Of a stretch of DNA of 64,000 nt, positions 12,470 through 25,914 are shown one piece after another. A model generated the notes under the pieces. It was not told the origin of the DNA and did no database searches. It saw only the letters and a list, made by a program, of their open reading frames with translations. Numbering within the stretch: the first letter of the stretch is position 1; every line of letters begins with the position of its first letter. The position numbers were made by a program, and so were the translations under genes. This DNA comes from Scytalidium lignicola (lineage: Eukaryota > Ascomycota > Leotiomycetes), in NCBI GenBank assembly GCA_002812745.2, contig NCSJ02000081.1:62001-126000 (forward strand), in the 5' to 3' direction.

Positions 12470-15400
12470 TAACTAATTTACAAAGACAAATCTTTGTTGT
12501 TTATAAAAAAANGCATTTGTGAATACTAATAATTGTAAAGTGTTTTTATCTAACTTGACAAAGTGTAAACCCTTGACAACATTCTTAATTTGTTATTATA
12601 ATCGTTTATTCAAAGCCTTAACATCCTTTTCATCTGGATTTACAGCTTAAGTTGTAATTAATAAGTTAAATGTAACTTTTAACTAGTAAATTGATATGAT
12701 ATATACTCTTCTTATATATTAAATAATATATTACTCTTTGATAAAGAGGTTTTAATGTATAATTCTACAAGAACTTATTATATTTGTTGATTTATTACTC
12801 ATAGGCTTCAAGTTATTATATTAATATTCCGAAGTAAAGGTAATTTTGTTATCTTATAATTAAATAACATTATTGTTAAATTTAAGACTCTTTTCAAAAG
12901 TTAAAAGCTCTTGTTCCTTAGTTAGAAACTTAACCTTTTAAAGTTGTACTTACTCTTATTATACAAACTTAAAGTCTTCAACAAATAGTATATTATTAGT
13001 TTGAAGGCTAATAAGGTTAAATAAGTTGTAATTATACAAAAGGCATAAGTTATAAGTAGATTACTTTATTAAAAGCTCCTTGATATAATATGAGTAATAA
13101 GTCTTAAACTAGTAATTCTTAACTTCAAGGACTTTATATAAAAGCTTAATAACTCTTAAAATTAAGTCTTCTTAGAGGTATAATTGTTAAACAAGTTTAA
13201 TAAGTAATTATATATAAAAATTATAATTCAACGAAATTGTTAATTGTATATAAGCTTAAGAAATGTTTTATAAGTATAAATTTATAATTTTACTCTTTAT
13301 AATTATAATACAAAGAATAATTCTTTAGTTAATATATTAAATAGTTAAGATTAAGTTAAAATTAGTTTCTTTTCTTTATTATTATATACTTATATTACAA
13401 GCCTTGATTTCTCAAAAGCTTTCTTTGTCCTTTTATTCTTGATCTTGTCTATAAATCTTACATTGAAAATGTATACTCCTTTAAGCATATTTATTACTAA
13501 AGTAATCTTGAAGACTTGTTTCTTTAATAACTTTAATATTTTAACTTGTTAAGAAGTTGTATATTAATATTCATCTTATATAAATGTAATAGTATTATCT
13601 TGTATAAACATAATAATATTAACTAAGTTTATATTAATAAAGTACTTATATAATCTTCTTCTTCTATGTTTGACAAGTTGTACAAGTTATACAAGTTATG
13701 TTAGTAACAGTATAATAATTATAAGGTCATTTCCCTTAAAGTTCTCCTCTTCTTCAACATCTTCAGTATTAACCTTTGATAACTTAATATTGTTTAATTC
13801 TGTTGTTAGTATAAGGTAAGGCTTTACAAAGGTTAATCAAAATGTTATATTACTATAAAGTAATACTAATATACAAGATTTACTGTTTATGCTAATAAGC
13901 TTGTATAATCCTTCTTAACTCTTATTCTAACTAGTATTACCTTCCCTTTACATAAGGACTTGTGAATTCAGTAGTAGATTATGAATACTATTTATATTTA
14001 AGCTATTTCACATGTTAAGAACATCTTGAACCTAACATTTTACTCTTAATTTGTGTATTTCCTCCATTGCCTTTTTNAATTACAATTACCCTTTGAATAA
14101 CTATTAAAGAGGGAATGTTGAATTCAAACATTCAAGGGTAAGCATTATATACTAAAAGTATAAGAATAAAGTTGTCTAAACCTACTAAATTGTTAACAAC
14201 TTTAAAAGTTATTTATAAAGTTATCTCCTTGTTAATATTGTGGATTTCTATGATAATGATTTAACAAGTATGTTATACAAGGTTATAATACCTTTTAACA
14301 GTTCTAATAGAGTTATAAGCTTTTACTAGGATAACCTTTAAAGTAATTCTCATAATATTAATATATTACTAAAATTCTTTACTTATAAAGTTCTTTCTAA
14401 TGTTAGTAGTAATCTAATCAAGAGGGCTTAAATAAGTATTAATCTAGCATATTCAGAGTATATCTTAAGTATGTTTAACATTAATATTCTGGAGTTATCT
14501 ACTAGCTTAATATTAAGTACCCTCATCAACAATATAGAGAATTAACTTTCTGAAGATATAAAAGATATTTATAATAATAAAGTAATTAAAGTTGACATTA
14601 TCTTTAAGGCTAAATCTGAAGTGTTCTAACAACTTGTTATAATGTTAACAATAAACACAATACTTAGTTAAGTACTCTAAAGCTTGTTTATTGATATTAT
14701 AACCAGCTTAGTCTAATATCTTCTGAAGTCTACTTATTAATAAGTAGCCAAAACACTAGTATAAACGTTATAATTCAACATTAGTCAAGAAACAAAGGTT
14801 TTAATCAAAAGATTTAACAATTAACACTTGTAAAAGAATCTTCTACAATATAAAAGGATGATTAAATCAACATACAATTAGTATTTTACCTTATAGTATA
14901 ACTAAGTTGTTTATAAGATTGTTAAAGTATATATTTAAATAATTTATATCAATTATACTAAGTAGAAAAAGTATATCTACTTAGATAATGTAAAACTCTA
15001 TTTGACTAATAAATGTAATTATCATTATAAAGCTTATTAAGGAAGTAGATCTTATGTTAAACTGTATAATTGTTATATCTTGTATAGTATTATTAAGTAT
15101 AATACTTTTGTTTACTCATTATAAGACTTAAAATTAGCTATAATTGGTTATAAAGTATTTGAAAACTTTTATATCAATTATGATTTTATAAAATTATCTA
15201 AAATTATATCTTATTATACTAATTATATTATACACACTTATAATTACTTTAATAAGTATAAGTATAAGTGTTTTAACGATTAGAGTAAGCACTTTAATAA
15301 TAAGTTAGTACACAAAAGCTTAATTTATAAGTTCTATAACAATAAAGGTTATTAATTCAACTGAAAGATTATTGAATAAAATAATAAAAATTATTAAAAC

Positions 15401-17200
15401 ATTTATAAGGACATTATTATCTTGTTTAAGTTTAATATTATTATCATCTACTAAAAANGACTTTAAAAGTAATCTTTAACTCTTCTTCTGAATTATCACC
15501 TTCATAATCAACAATATATTGCTTAAAACGTTCCTTAAAACATTTGTTAAAATCATAAACTTTAATATTAAATCAACTTATATTCTTAGCCTTGAATCTA
15601 GTCTTCTCCTTATCTTACTCTTCTTATAAGTACTTTTATAAGTAACAACCTTCTTTCTTGTATATAAAATACTTATTTTGTTAGTAGAATATAAGTGTAT
15701 TCACAGTATATTATCCAAGGTTTTGATTTAGAAGGTTTTTACATTTACAACTAATTAAGTTCTTGTTAAAGTAATAATAGTTTATGAAAAAAGTCTTATT
15801 CTACTCTTATTCCTTCTTATATATAATAATCAAAGATTAAAGTTTATTAATAAATTGTCCTAAGTCCAAAAGTAAGTTTATTATTATATACTTATATATA
15901 AGTAATCCTTAACAAGTTATAATTATCTTGTCATGAAGAAATTCAGTATTCCTTAAAGTTAGATAAAAGTTATATTATAATTTTCAAAGTTCATTAATAA
16001 GTAATTATATATACTTTTATGTTGTTTTTCTATGATTCTTAAGTATAATCAAAGTTAAAGTAATATTATTCTATTTGTTTAGATTTCAACAATAATAACT
16101 AAACCTTTTAAAGAAGCTGTAAAGGTTAATACACACTTCTTTAAAAGTATGTTTTAACAATTAATTATTATAAAAGTGATTTTGAGTTAACCTTTTTAAC
16201 ATTATAAAGAATGCTTTTATAAAGTTTATTTCTAATAGTTTTACCTTCTTATAGATATCCTTAAAGATAATCAACTTAAGGTTAAAGCTGTTATTGATTT
16301 TATTATACTTTTATTCTTTAGTCAAGATCTTTAAGATCTTAGAAATATATTTGTTAACCTTATATAATAAAGAGTTAAAGTCATTTTATACTTACTTATC
16401 TGATTGTTTATAATATTATTCTTACAATTATCCTTCAATTCTAAATACTAGTTGTTCATTACTTTATTAAGCTATAAAAAGAATAAGTTATCAGTTTTCA
16501 TAAAATAGAATAAAGTATAAAGTCATATAAAGATTAGGTTATAAGGTTGTAAAGTTTATTCTTAGTCTAATAACTATAAAAGTAATAAGCTCTTTTTGAA
16601 GATCTTGAATAACTTTATTAAAGTCTTCTTTAGTCTATATATGTTGTTCCTCTTCCTTGAGTATGTTATATAATGTTTGTGTAATTAACTTATTTTTATT
16701 ATTAATTGTTATATAGACATTATCACAACAGAAGTATATATATAAGATTTATAATTCTTTATAAGGAATTATATAAAAGCTGTTTATTATAAAATATTCA
16801 AAATCCTCTTAAAATAAGTTTTAAAGATTAGAATTGCTAGTTTTGTTAGATTTATATTCATAAGCCTTAGTAGTTAAGAATTCTTCTAAGCCTTCTGATA
16901 ATATACTTTTAATATATATTTTATACTTTTATCTCTTTATCTTTTCCTTCTATTCTTCTTGTTCTTTTACACTTAACATCTTTATATATAAGTATTAACC
17001 TTAAGGTATATAAGTAACTTAAATATTAAAACTAGTTATACTTTAGCATAAAGAATATTTACTCATAAGTAGTAAACTCTAAAGCTTAAAAGCTTTTTAA
17101 TTATATTTAAAAGCATTTGTAACTTCTTAATAAGTCTTCTTAAGTATAATTTTCCTCAAGTATTCCCTTATATATATATATGTTATGTAAGAGCTTAATA
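12470..17200 (-). mobile_element. Ty1/copia retrotransposon, heavily RIP-degraded, 3' end missing
   Basis: Nucleotide comparison with the copia element at 61.2-64 kb shows collinear similarity. For example 12600-12660 matches about 62130-62200, 13400-13560 matches about 62930-63090, and 14040-14110 matches about 63535-63610. Reading the - strand gives RNase H/RT in the left part (about 12.5-13.6 kb), integrase in the middle (about 14-15.2 kb) and a gag-like region to the right (about 15.4-16.7 kb). The last part of RNase H and the 3' LTR, present in the other copy, are absent here, because similarity stops about 70 bp from the gypsy B LTR. The right boundary is uncertain. No open frame survives. 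Confidence 0.82.
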
Positions 17201-18299
17201 AGTATAATTCAAAAGTGAAGTATAAAGTCAAGTAAAGTTTAAGTTATAATTATAAGTTGTAAAAGTTATAAAAAGAGTATAATAATCTTTAAGGTTATAA
17301 GAGTATTATAAAGAGTAATATTCATTATAAGGAGTATATTATGAAAGAGTATATTCAAATAAAAGTAAGGANGTTANTAAAAGAATGTTTTCAAAAGNAA
17401 TTTATTTATTTTATTATTAAAAACATTCTAACAAAGGTTTGACTAGGTTATATACTTGAGGAAGTATGTATAATTAGCAGTGTAGATTCTATGGATAGTA
17501 TAGTATGCCAAAGTAGTTTTTTNGAAAAANTTTATGGATAATAGATAAGATTATAATGGTTTTTTGNAAAATATATTTATAATTAATGAATTATAATAAA
17601 GATGAAAGTTTGTTGATTATACTACATCGTTATTATTTGACATTTTNGTTTTTTNATATTAATTTTTNATTTATTTAAAAAAGATTAATTTTAATTATAT
17701 ATATATTTGTTGTTATTTTGTTTTGTATTTTGAAAAGAAAAAGTAAAANGTAAAAAAAAAGAAGACAACTTTAAATTATATAAGAATTAATAAAAAAAAT
17801 TGTTTGTTTTTATATTTTATAAAATTTAAGAACTTATTTTCTTGTATTATATATATGATATTTTATAAATACTCTTATATTTTATAAAATTTAGGATTTG
17901 TAATTATAATTACAATTAAGAAAAACTATTATCATTATAATTTTATTATTTATAATTATAATCAAAACTGTAGATTAAATAATCTTATTTATTTAATGTT
18001 ATATAATTAAATTATGTAAGTTTGTGATTTTCAGACTAATGTAATTATCTTGACCTTGATTATATGATTTTTGCTATTTAAAAACAACATTTAGTTTATT
18101 ATTATGTTTAAAAGTAGATTAATTTATATACTTTACAGAGTATAAGGCCTTGAAAATATTAAACAATTAAAGAGGCTAAGAAAGTAAATTAAGCTAAAAT
18201 ACAAGAAAGGAAGTAATAATGTTGTTATTAAGAATTATAATTATAATATATATTCCTCTTGGAAAATCCTTTAGGAAAGGAATTAAAGTTTATCCTTAA
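17201..18299. other. AT-rich sequence without recognisable feature
   Basis: Extremely A/T-rich, with many homopolymer runs and Ns inside them. No open frame, repeat unit or terminal repeat could be recognised. It probably contains the 5' end of the copia copy and the 3' end of the Helitron, whose CTRR end and hairpin I could not locate. Confidence 0.5.
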
Positions 18300-21200
18300 C
18301 AATGTTAAGGAGTGGTAAGCTTTTCATTATAACAGAATGCAAGCTTGTTAATCTTAAGAACTTGAGCTATTCTCTTTTATAACTTGTATACAGTTAGACT
18401 AAGTAATACTAAGCTTAGGAGGATATAGTTTACTATTAGTTATATTAATAGTACAAGAAACTTTTCTTCTTTTTCTTTTATTCAAAGTTTGTAGTTTTGA
18501 AGGAAATTTTAGTGAATTAATTCAACTTAGGATCTTTTAAATCAAAATCATTGTGTACATTTATTAAACTTAGCTTAAACAAACTTTAGTAGTCCTTCTT
18601 TAGTTTTCCTTTTTAAGTTCAACTCTTCTTTTGCCTTTAAAAGCTATCTAGGTTTAATTCTTAGTATTTCTAGAATTTCTAGCTTTTTTNAAGTAGACAT
18701 GTTATTGTATTTACAATTGTAATGTTAGGTAGTTGGCTATGAAAGTACATTGACATAATTATAGTTAAAGAGGCTGACAAAGCTTAGGCTTGCTAGTGAT
18801 ACTATATGATTAAACAAGAGGTTTTTCTAGAATTAGTAAACCTTCTTTAGCCTTTAATTATGGAGGTATATAGTGGAACTTGTGGTTAGATTCCTAGTTA
18901 TAAGCTTGAATCTTTGTTTATCAAATGGTTAAATATTGTAAAAGTTACTGTTTTATTGTTAAAGACTCTTAGTCTTATCCTTAGATTTCTGAGTCTAAAA
19001 GTTAAATTTCCTTTTGTTAAATCTTCAAAGGCTAAGTATATAATCTTATTGTCAATATCTTCTAATTCTGAAGTATTTACTTCTTTTTNCTTTTATATTC
19101 TCAAAATCAAATATTCTTGATTAAGTAAAATCTTTTAGTTTCTTAATGGTTAAGTAAGTATAAAATAGATTTTATTTTTAATTNTATATTATTATATATT
19201 TAAACCTTGAAATACTCTTATACAATTACAAGTTCATTGATTAACTATACTCGTAGGCTAATTAGAAATGTAATTTGTAAACTACTTCTTGAATTGAACT
19301 AAATTACCTTTTCAAAGTAAGAAAATCATTCTTAATTATTGTTAGTTAAACCTTTAACAATATATATTGCATAATATGTAAAGTATTGTATATTATCGAC
19401 TATATACAACTCTTCAAATAACTTTAGGCTATGAATGTATGTAAGTAAGAGTTGTAAATAATATTTCTCCTTATGTACTAAGTTATAATGATATATACAA
19501 CTTATTACTTAGCCTTGTTTATAGTCTTTTTAGACTTTAAGCTTTTTATTTTATATAAAGTGGTTAAGAAACTCTTGATATAAGAACTTATGACTGTATA
19601 TAGAGTTATTATTATGGATATGTTTTGCAGGATCTGGATTAACATAGTTATCCTCTGAATTACACTTGAAAAAGGCTATTAGTTTAGAGTAAGAGTTTTT
19701 TAATTATATTTATAATCTGATCTAGTTTTATATTATCCTTAAAAGTAATTGTATGTTCTCTTAGAAGGTGTATAAGTAAGTATGTTATTGGTAGTTACTC
19801 TTGATAAGTCAAATATTCTATCAATTAAGCAATAGCTTTTATAAGGCTAATATAATACACTTGAATATATTATTTAATCTTATCTTGTTAGTTTTTAACT
19901 GTAATAGTAGAATGATTATAGTCTTTGTAGATATATTTATGAATATACTTTATAACTTGTATTATATTATATAGCTTAACATTAAGGTAATAGTTGAACT
20001 TTTGGAATAAGTACAAGTTATAAGGAATAATTTAATAATTGTTACTTGTAATTGGTTGGTTGGAAATGTCTAATTTATCTACATACATTTGACTATTATC
20101 TTTATGATAGTATAATGGATATTTATCTTCAGAAATAATAATAGTATTTGTAAACTTCTTTAGAAAATGCTTTGAACAACAAAGTAGTTCAACAATTATT
20201 TTATACTTTATATAAGGATTTTGAGGGTAATCTAGACTGTATATACTATATGTTATATATTTGATTACTAAATCTTGTAGAACATTATAAGGATTATAGG
20301 ATGGATTTGGTATTTTTGTACAAATAAGTTTATTAATATAGTCTAGAGTAAGCTTAACTATATAGTATTTAGTGAATAAAATAAAGTGTATATAAAGTAA
20401 ACTATGTTTTTGATATTTGATTATAAAATAATGACCTTCTTAAGGGCTAAGAGCTTTTGCCTTAAGTTCTTTATATAACTTAATTTTTTTAGTCTTAAAA
20501 ATATAAACAACCAAATCAAGGTAGTTTGTAGTTAACTGGCTAAAAAGAAGATTATCTTGAAATGATGTATTAAGGCTATTGAATCTTGAAATAATTATTG
20601 TATATAATAATTACTCTTTACAAATATAAAAGGAAGTATAATATAATAGCTTAACTTAGTTATATTTGTATCCTTTAACTGTAAAGCATTGTGTATAAAC
20701 TGATACAGATTGGTTTATAACTGATTTTGATGATTATAAAGTTAATTAAGCTTGTAAGTTTTATAATATATATAAGAATTAACAATATATTGTTAAAAGA
20801 GTTAATAATTGTAAAAGATAAAAGAGAATTGATTTTTTTGAAGGTATAAATAATAATGAAATTACATTTGTTATGTTAACTGTTTGTTTTTACCATTGTC
20901 TTGATATTTTAAGTTATAATGTTAATTATAATCATTATAAGGGAATAATAATATATAATGTGATAACATGTAAAGAGTATAACTTATTAGAATTCAGGTT
21001 AATCAAGACATCTTATTACTTTTACTCTAGTTAGCTAATATGATATCTTTAGACCTGAATTCACTGGATTCCTCAAGAATGATTCTAGCAATCTCATTGT
21101 ATATAAAGAGATTAATATACCTTGAATAGTAAATACCTTTCTTAATTAACTTTATTCAAGGGTTTAAACTTAGTCAAAAGTGCTTTGGCTATATAGTTAT

Positions 21201-22260
21201 ACATTTGAAGGTTATTTTGTATAAATGAATAAGAAGGTTACAACTTGTAAGTATAGTATGAAGTTTATGTAATAATATTCAATTCAACTTAGGATTTTGA
21301 TCAAACTGAACATTTATAATATAATTTGAATTATAAAAGAATAATTAAGTAAATTTAAGTGTTTTTGAAGAATAAGCTAGATCTNAAAAGTCCTTGTAAA
21401 TAATATAATATGCTATGAATTAAGAAACAGGTTATGTTGCCTCCTTAACTATTAATATGTTTGTTATTAGTATAGTTTATAGATGTAAAAGCAAAAGCAA
21501 AGTTATATCTTCTTATTTAAGATTAAAATGCTTTTGTTCATGGATTGTCTTTTGTAAACAAGTCTTTCAACAGCTAAGATAACTTATGAAATAGCTTTAA
21601 ATTCAATTTCTTATTCTTATAACAACTTATAGACATCTTCTTTGGTTAGAGTAATACTTTATAATATGTATACTCATTGTTTATTTGTCTTATGTAATGA
21701 GGCTTAACAAGTTGAAATACAGATATAAAGCCTTTTGGCATGTTTTGTGATTATATTGCCTTTTGAAGAGGTTCTTGTAGACTTGTAGAAGTTGTACTTG
21801 AGGTTGTACTGGAAAGTGAAGAAGGTAGAGAAGATGGAGGAGGTAAAGGAAGTTTAATAGTAAGGGGGGTAATTGAAAGGGTTTCATGATTCTGGATTAA
21901 CTCTGAAGTGTGTAATTGTATTAGTTAAACAAGAATTACAGATTAATTCAATTGTCTTCTTTTATTTGAAGGTAGTAAAGTATTGTAAGCTTGTTAAGTT
22001 TGTTATGAAGTATTTACATCAAGCTTTCTTAGCATAGTTTGATCTTGATTTTGATGATGACATTCTTACAATTTGTCAGTATTTAAGTGTACAAAGTATA
22101 AAAGGAAGTAATAGTATACTTTACAGTCTGAGCAAATATTATACAAACCACTTTGATGTCAGTGAAGGAAGTATTCAGCAAGATGGTCTCTTTTACAAAT
22201 TGTACAATGGCTAGTAAGCAAGGAAGAAAGAACATGATATTAAGCTTTTCTACTTATTAT
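18300..22260 (-). mobile_element. Helitron (rolling-circle transposon), RIP-degraded
   Basis: The - strand encodes remnants of a Helitron Rep/helicase protein in correct order from right to left (see the pseudogene entry). Helitrons move by rolling-circle replication with a HUH endonuclease fused to a Pif1-like helicase. The Helitron-like N-terminal domain and Rep region are clear. The helicase P-loop region, expected below about 18.9 kb, was not recognised and is lost or too mutated. The 5'-TC and CTRR-3' ends were not found, so the boundaries are approximate. Confidence 0.8.
18900..22260 (-). pseudogene. Helitron Rep/helicase protein remnant
   Basis: Reading the - strand through stops, from the N-terminus: a zinc-binding cluster CTICKRDHLAEYF...CSDC at about 22120-22230; a Pro/Ser/Thr-rich linker (21690-21890); the Helitron-like N-terminal block at about 20830-20960, with SHYILLFPYNDYNxHYNLKY, then NQFSFIFYNYxLFxQYIV at about 20770-20830; the Rep HUH region IKYQKHSLLYIHFILF at about 20380-20430, where HMH of the HUH motif has become YIH; the following DYINKLICTKIPNP and CCSKHFLKKF blocks (about 20130-20350); and the FxLLLTxIxxxxxFEELxxVD block at about 19400-19480, matching the RLLL..V.G..SFEDLRTV motif of Helitron proteins. 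Stops and CA-to-TA changes occur throughout. Confidence 0.82.
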
Positions 22261-22942
22261 TTTATTAACAATTAAGATGTTATAATTAAGAGGTATACTA
22301 CTTTAAGTTATATGATTTTAAAGGTGTTGAGAAGTGTAAAGGAGAGCTTATAATTAAAGATAGGCGGACTGTAACAGAAAGAACATGTAAAAGTACGTCG
22401 NAAAAGGACATGTAAAAGGGGAATCAACATTATATTATGGTTCTTGAAGAGTGTAACATATGATAACTGATATACTGAAGAAAGAGGAGAGTGAGTAACC
22501 GTACGATATTCTACGTATACCATGTTATTGATAACCCCTGAGAATACCGAGGCTGTAAGCCGAAGGGTTGATTGGATGGCCACATTACGAAAATAGTATA
22601 GCTTACAGTTGTGAATAACCAATAATATCAGCGAAAACAGCTTTTACAGACCAATCAGAGGAAGAATAAAGGTGACGACTTACGTAAGGGGGTCCACAAT
22701 GTTTTCGATATTATATAGATTGTGAAGCATCCCTCAGACCCTACTCGCTTAAGCTCGCCAGGCAAAATCTACGTCTAGGAATAACTATTATCCACCCAAA
22801 ACTTCTCTACCAAGTCATACATCCAGAGAATTACTTTAGGCCTAAGGCGACGACGCTAAAAGTGGCATAATGGCACGGCGGGATGGTCTGAGGGGATAAA
22901 GCCATTTAAACAGACCCCATTAGTTCTCCAAATCATGCAACA
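22261..22942. other. AT-rich/GC-normal boundary and promoter region of the NmrA-like gene
   Basis: Composition changes sharply at about 22.3 kb from RIP-degraded DNA to normal gene DNA. An open frame on the - strand (22308-22622) has no recognisable domain and is probably chance. No clear TATA box is seen before the ATG at 22943. Confidence 0.5.
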
Positions 22943-24140
22943 ATGGCTCCCTGCTCCGTTATTCTCGTTGGTGCGACCGGCCAGACTGGCTCATCCATCG
23001 CTGAAGGTCTTCTCGCCCTCCCTTCAGAGTTTGTTCGTCTTCCTCAGCCCATAATTTAATAGCTTGCGAAGACTAACCTTGTTGTTAAAGGCGCTCACAG
23101 CTTTTGTCCGCCCCGCTTCTGTTCAGAAGNCGGCCGTCATTGCTCTCGCGGCCCGAAACGTCCGCATTGTAACCGGTGATCTTGAGAACTCTGTTGATAG
23201 ACTTGCAGAAATTCTAAGCGGACATGATGTTGTGATTAGTGCAGTAGGAGCAACGAACCAGGATGATCAAATGAATCTTGTCACTGCGGCAAAGGAGGCA
23301 CAGGTGAAGAGATTTGTGCCATGTGCATTTATTACCGTGATGCCTGTGGGTGTTGCTTGGTTAAGGGACGAGGTTTGTACTTTTCCGGCTAACTCTATGT
23401 TCCATGCTTGCATTTGTATCCTGCTTTCTTTTCTGTTCTTGTCTTCTCTTGTCTCTTGCCTTTATTCCCTACAAAAACTTGAGCTTCCCATTTCACTGTA
23501 ATCTACTAACCTACAATCCTTTCCTTTGGTACAACAGAAAGAAAAAGTATACAACCACATCAAACGATTAGCACTACCCTACACTATAATAGATGTANGC
23601 TGGTGGTTCCAAATTGGATATCCGCGTCTCCCTTCAGGGCGCGTTGATTATGCAAATGCTTCAACACAGGCCGAAATTGTCGGAGATGGCACGACACCAT
23701 CTGCGTATACTGATCTCCGCAATATCGGTAAGTATGTTGCAAAGATAATCCGTGACGAACGCACCCAAAATAAATACGTCTTGGCATACGATACTGTGAT
23801 CACTCCGAATGAAGTCTATGATCTCTTGGAAAGCTTGAGTGCAGAAAAGATCCCGAGGAATCATGTGAGCAATGAGGTGATCGAGAAAAGGGCTATAGAG
23901 GCAAGAAAGACATTCAAGGGCGCTGTGAAAAATGATAACCTGAGTATTGCACCCATTGCGATGGTTGAATATCAGTATAGTTGGGGCGTGAGAGGGGATA
24001 ACACACCTGACTATGCGAGATATTTGGGTTATCTTACGACTTCGGAGCTGTATCCTGAACTTCCGAAAGGTAATTTTACCGAGTTTCTGCAGGAAGTGTT
24101 AGATGGAAAAGGGAAAAGACCATACGATGGGGTTCTGTAA
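22943..24140 (+). CDS. NmrA-like / isoflavone-reductase-type NAD(P)-binding protein
   Basis: Three exons: 22943-23032, 23091-23372, 23538-24140, giving 324 residues, normal for this family. The N-terminus has the NAD(P)-binding motif GATGQTG (about residues 10-16), and exon 2 continues with VRPASVQK and a GDL block. VPCAFITV and VYNHIKRLALPYTIIDV (exon 3) are strongly conserved in fungal NmrA-like reductases, as is the C-terminal SWGIRGDNTP-type motif (here SWGVRGDNTPDYARYLGYLT). The 58-bp intron 1 has a CTAAC branch point 13 nt before its AG; intron 2 is 165 bp. Two Ns lie in coding sequence (codon NCG, expected Pro; codon NGC in VxWW, expected Gly). Such proteins are soluble Rossmann-fold oxidoreductases or redox sensors; the substrate is unknown. 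Confidence 0.9.
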
Positions 24141-25914
24141 ATGTTATGGAAGTAATTGTGTTTAGGATAAGATGGAAAGGAAAATGCAAGGCTTCATATG
24201 ACTTGCCTCCTTAACCGTGTGAAGATGTTTGGTACTATTCAACATTGTGTTTAATGCGTTTATTTAATTATTGACTCCGTATCTAGTGCTGGGATAGCGG
24301 TATCTTATGGTTCAATAGCTGTTAAGAAACAGACAGTAGTATACACAGTGTAATGCAATTAAAGAGACTAGAACGTTGAGGATGTGGTAGCATTTCTCCT
24401 ATCATGCACCTATTTGTATATAACAACCTCTTCAAGTTGTAATGTTGTTTAACCTCGGCAAAAAGTGGTGGTAAATAGCTCTACAGAGTTTGCAGTGGAT
24501 CACATTACAATATATGTCTGGAACCGCTCAAAAAAGGCTGGTTTATGCTTGTTTACACGTTGTGTCCATAGCAGGAACAATGAAAACAGGACAATGAGAT
24601 TTTAATATTCTTATACCCGATTTGGTGTTTTGGCCCAGAGTGTCCTGTACTGAGCTCCGCTGTGTATTTTGGCCTAGAGCAAATTTAATGTTCTATATTT
24701 AATTTGGCTGTTTTTTTACCCAGAGCGAATTTAGGTTTTAAGCACAGAGGAAAGAGGCATTGCCGCAAGGCGTGGTTGCTGCAGGGCATGGAGCTAAGAT
24801 TGTCTTAAAGTAAGAAAGGTATTAATATAGCAATCAGCCAAACGGGACTCCTCAGGAAAAATCTTAAAGTGTTGGACGGCGGATAACTGGCATATCGGCG
24901 CGATGTCAATAAATAGAACATCGAGATGTCAAAACAGGAATTCAAAGAGGTCGAAATTACATTTAGTTTACGCACACCCCATACACCTATTAACAACTCT
25001 CATTTTAATAGCTAGAAGTGTTCAACAAGCTACACCGTCTCATACATATATCCTATACAGGTTGATTATCATGATGTGAACGAATATTCCTTAGGTTGAA
25101 CGGAGCCATTCAATAGACAGAATCTGGTAGTATGATGGTGTTTGAAACAATAAATAAATAATTTTCTGAATAATTCCACAAGGAATCTCGCGACTGCGTG
25201 GAAACATTATCCCATGGAAATTCCTTTATGGAACCCTCTCTACGGAGAGTTGATGCTGAAACCATCAAGCCCCCGATTTCCATTTCTTTGATCTACTAAG
25301 GAGTTAAAGGATCCTTCTTGAAGGCGGACAAAGAAAATGAACGCACTAGGAGCACAGTTGACACTAAATTTGATGCAGAGCTGGGAAAGATCCGTCAAGC
25401 CAGTGTACTCTATGGTGGGAGTTCATTATCCTTACGATATCTTAAGAGGCTGATCACCAAACATGAGAGGTTTTGGCCCAATGGACCTAGCCGTCTGGGT
25501 TGTTTTGGATTGAATCGCGAGGTTAGGCAGCGCAAGGCAGCAAAAAGGGAAAATCAGACATGAGCGCTGTCCCGGGAAGCTCAGTGGCCCGCTCTGGTGA
25601 AACATATGATATGAATTACCTTTTTGGTTCGGTTGCGCGGGAATCCAAATCCAAGATGGGAGAAGCCCATTTGGGTTGCCACATTGCCAAACTGTTGTGC
25701 CGCCCATCCAAATCCGAGCAAAAAGGGATACATACAGTTCGGAAGGAGCTAATACTAGCAAATGATTTTCGAAGGCGGTACGCGTGAAAATAGATACGTG
25801 CAAGTTGAGGTCGCCCATGAGCGTGCATCTCTGTACGGTGACTATAAGTTCCCCATTCGCTCTCCGGCCTGACCAGCAGGCTGTATTAAACAGAATTACG
25901 AATCACTTCCCACA
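24141..25914. other. Intergenic region, no supported gene
   Basis: Normal-composition intergenic DNA. Open frames at 25318-25563 and 25560-25787 (+) and 25432-25818 (-) overlap one another and show no domain, so I reject them. The segment before 25915 would hold the promoter of the SDR pseudogene. Confidence 0.5.

Noticed and set aside
18914..19120. 68-residue open frame on the + strand
   Set aside because: Antisense of the Helitron protein remnant and hydrophobic only because of A/T richness.
22308..22622. 104-residue open frame on the - strand beside the Helitron
   Set aside because: No domain, contains an N, lies in a composition transition, and has no resemblance to a known family.
25318..25818. 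Overlapping open frames on both strands upstream of the SDR pseudogene
   Set aside because: No domain, mutually overlapping, no plausible introns or promoter context.
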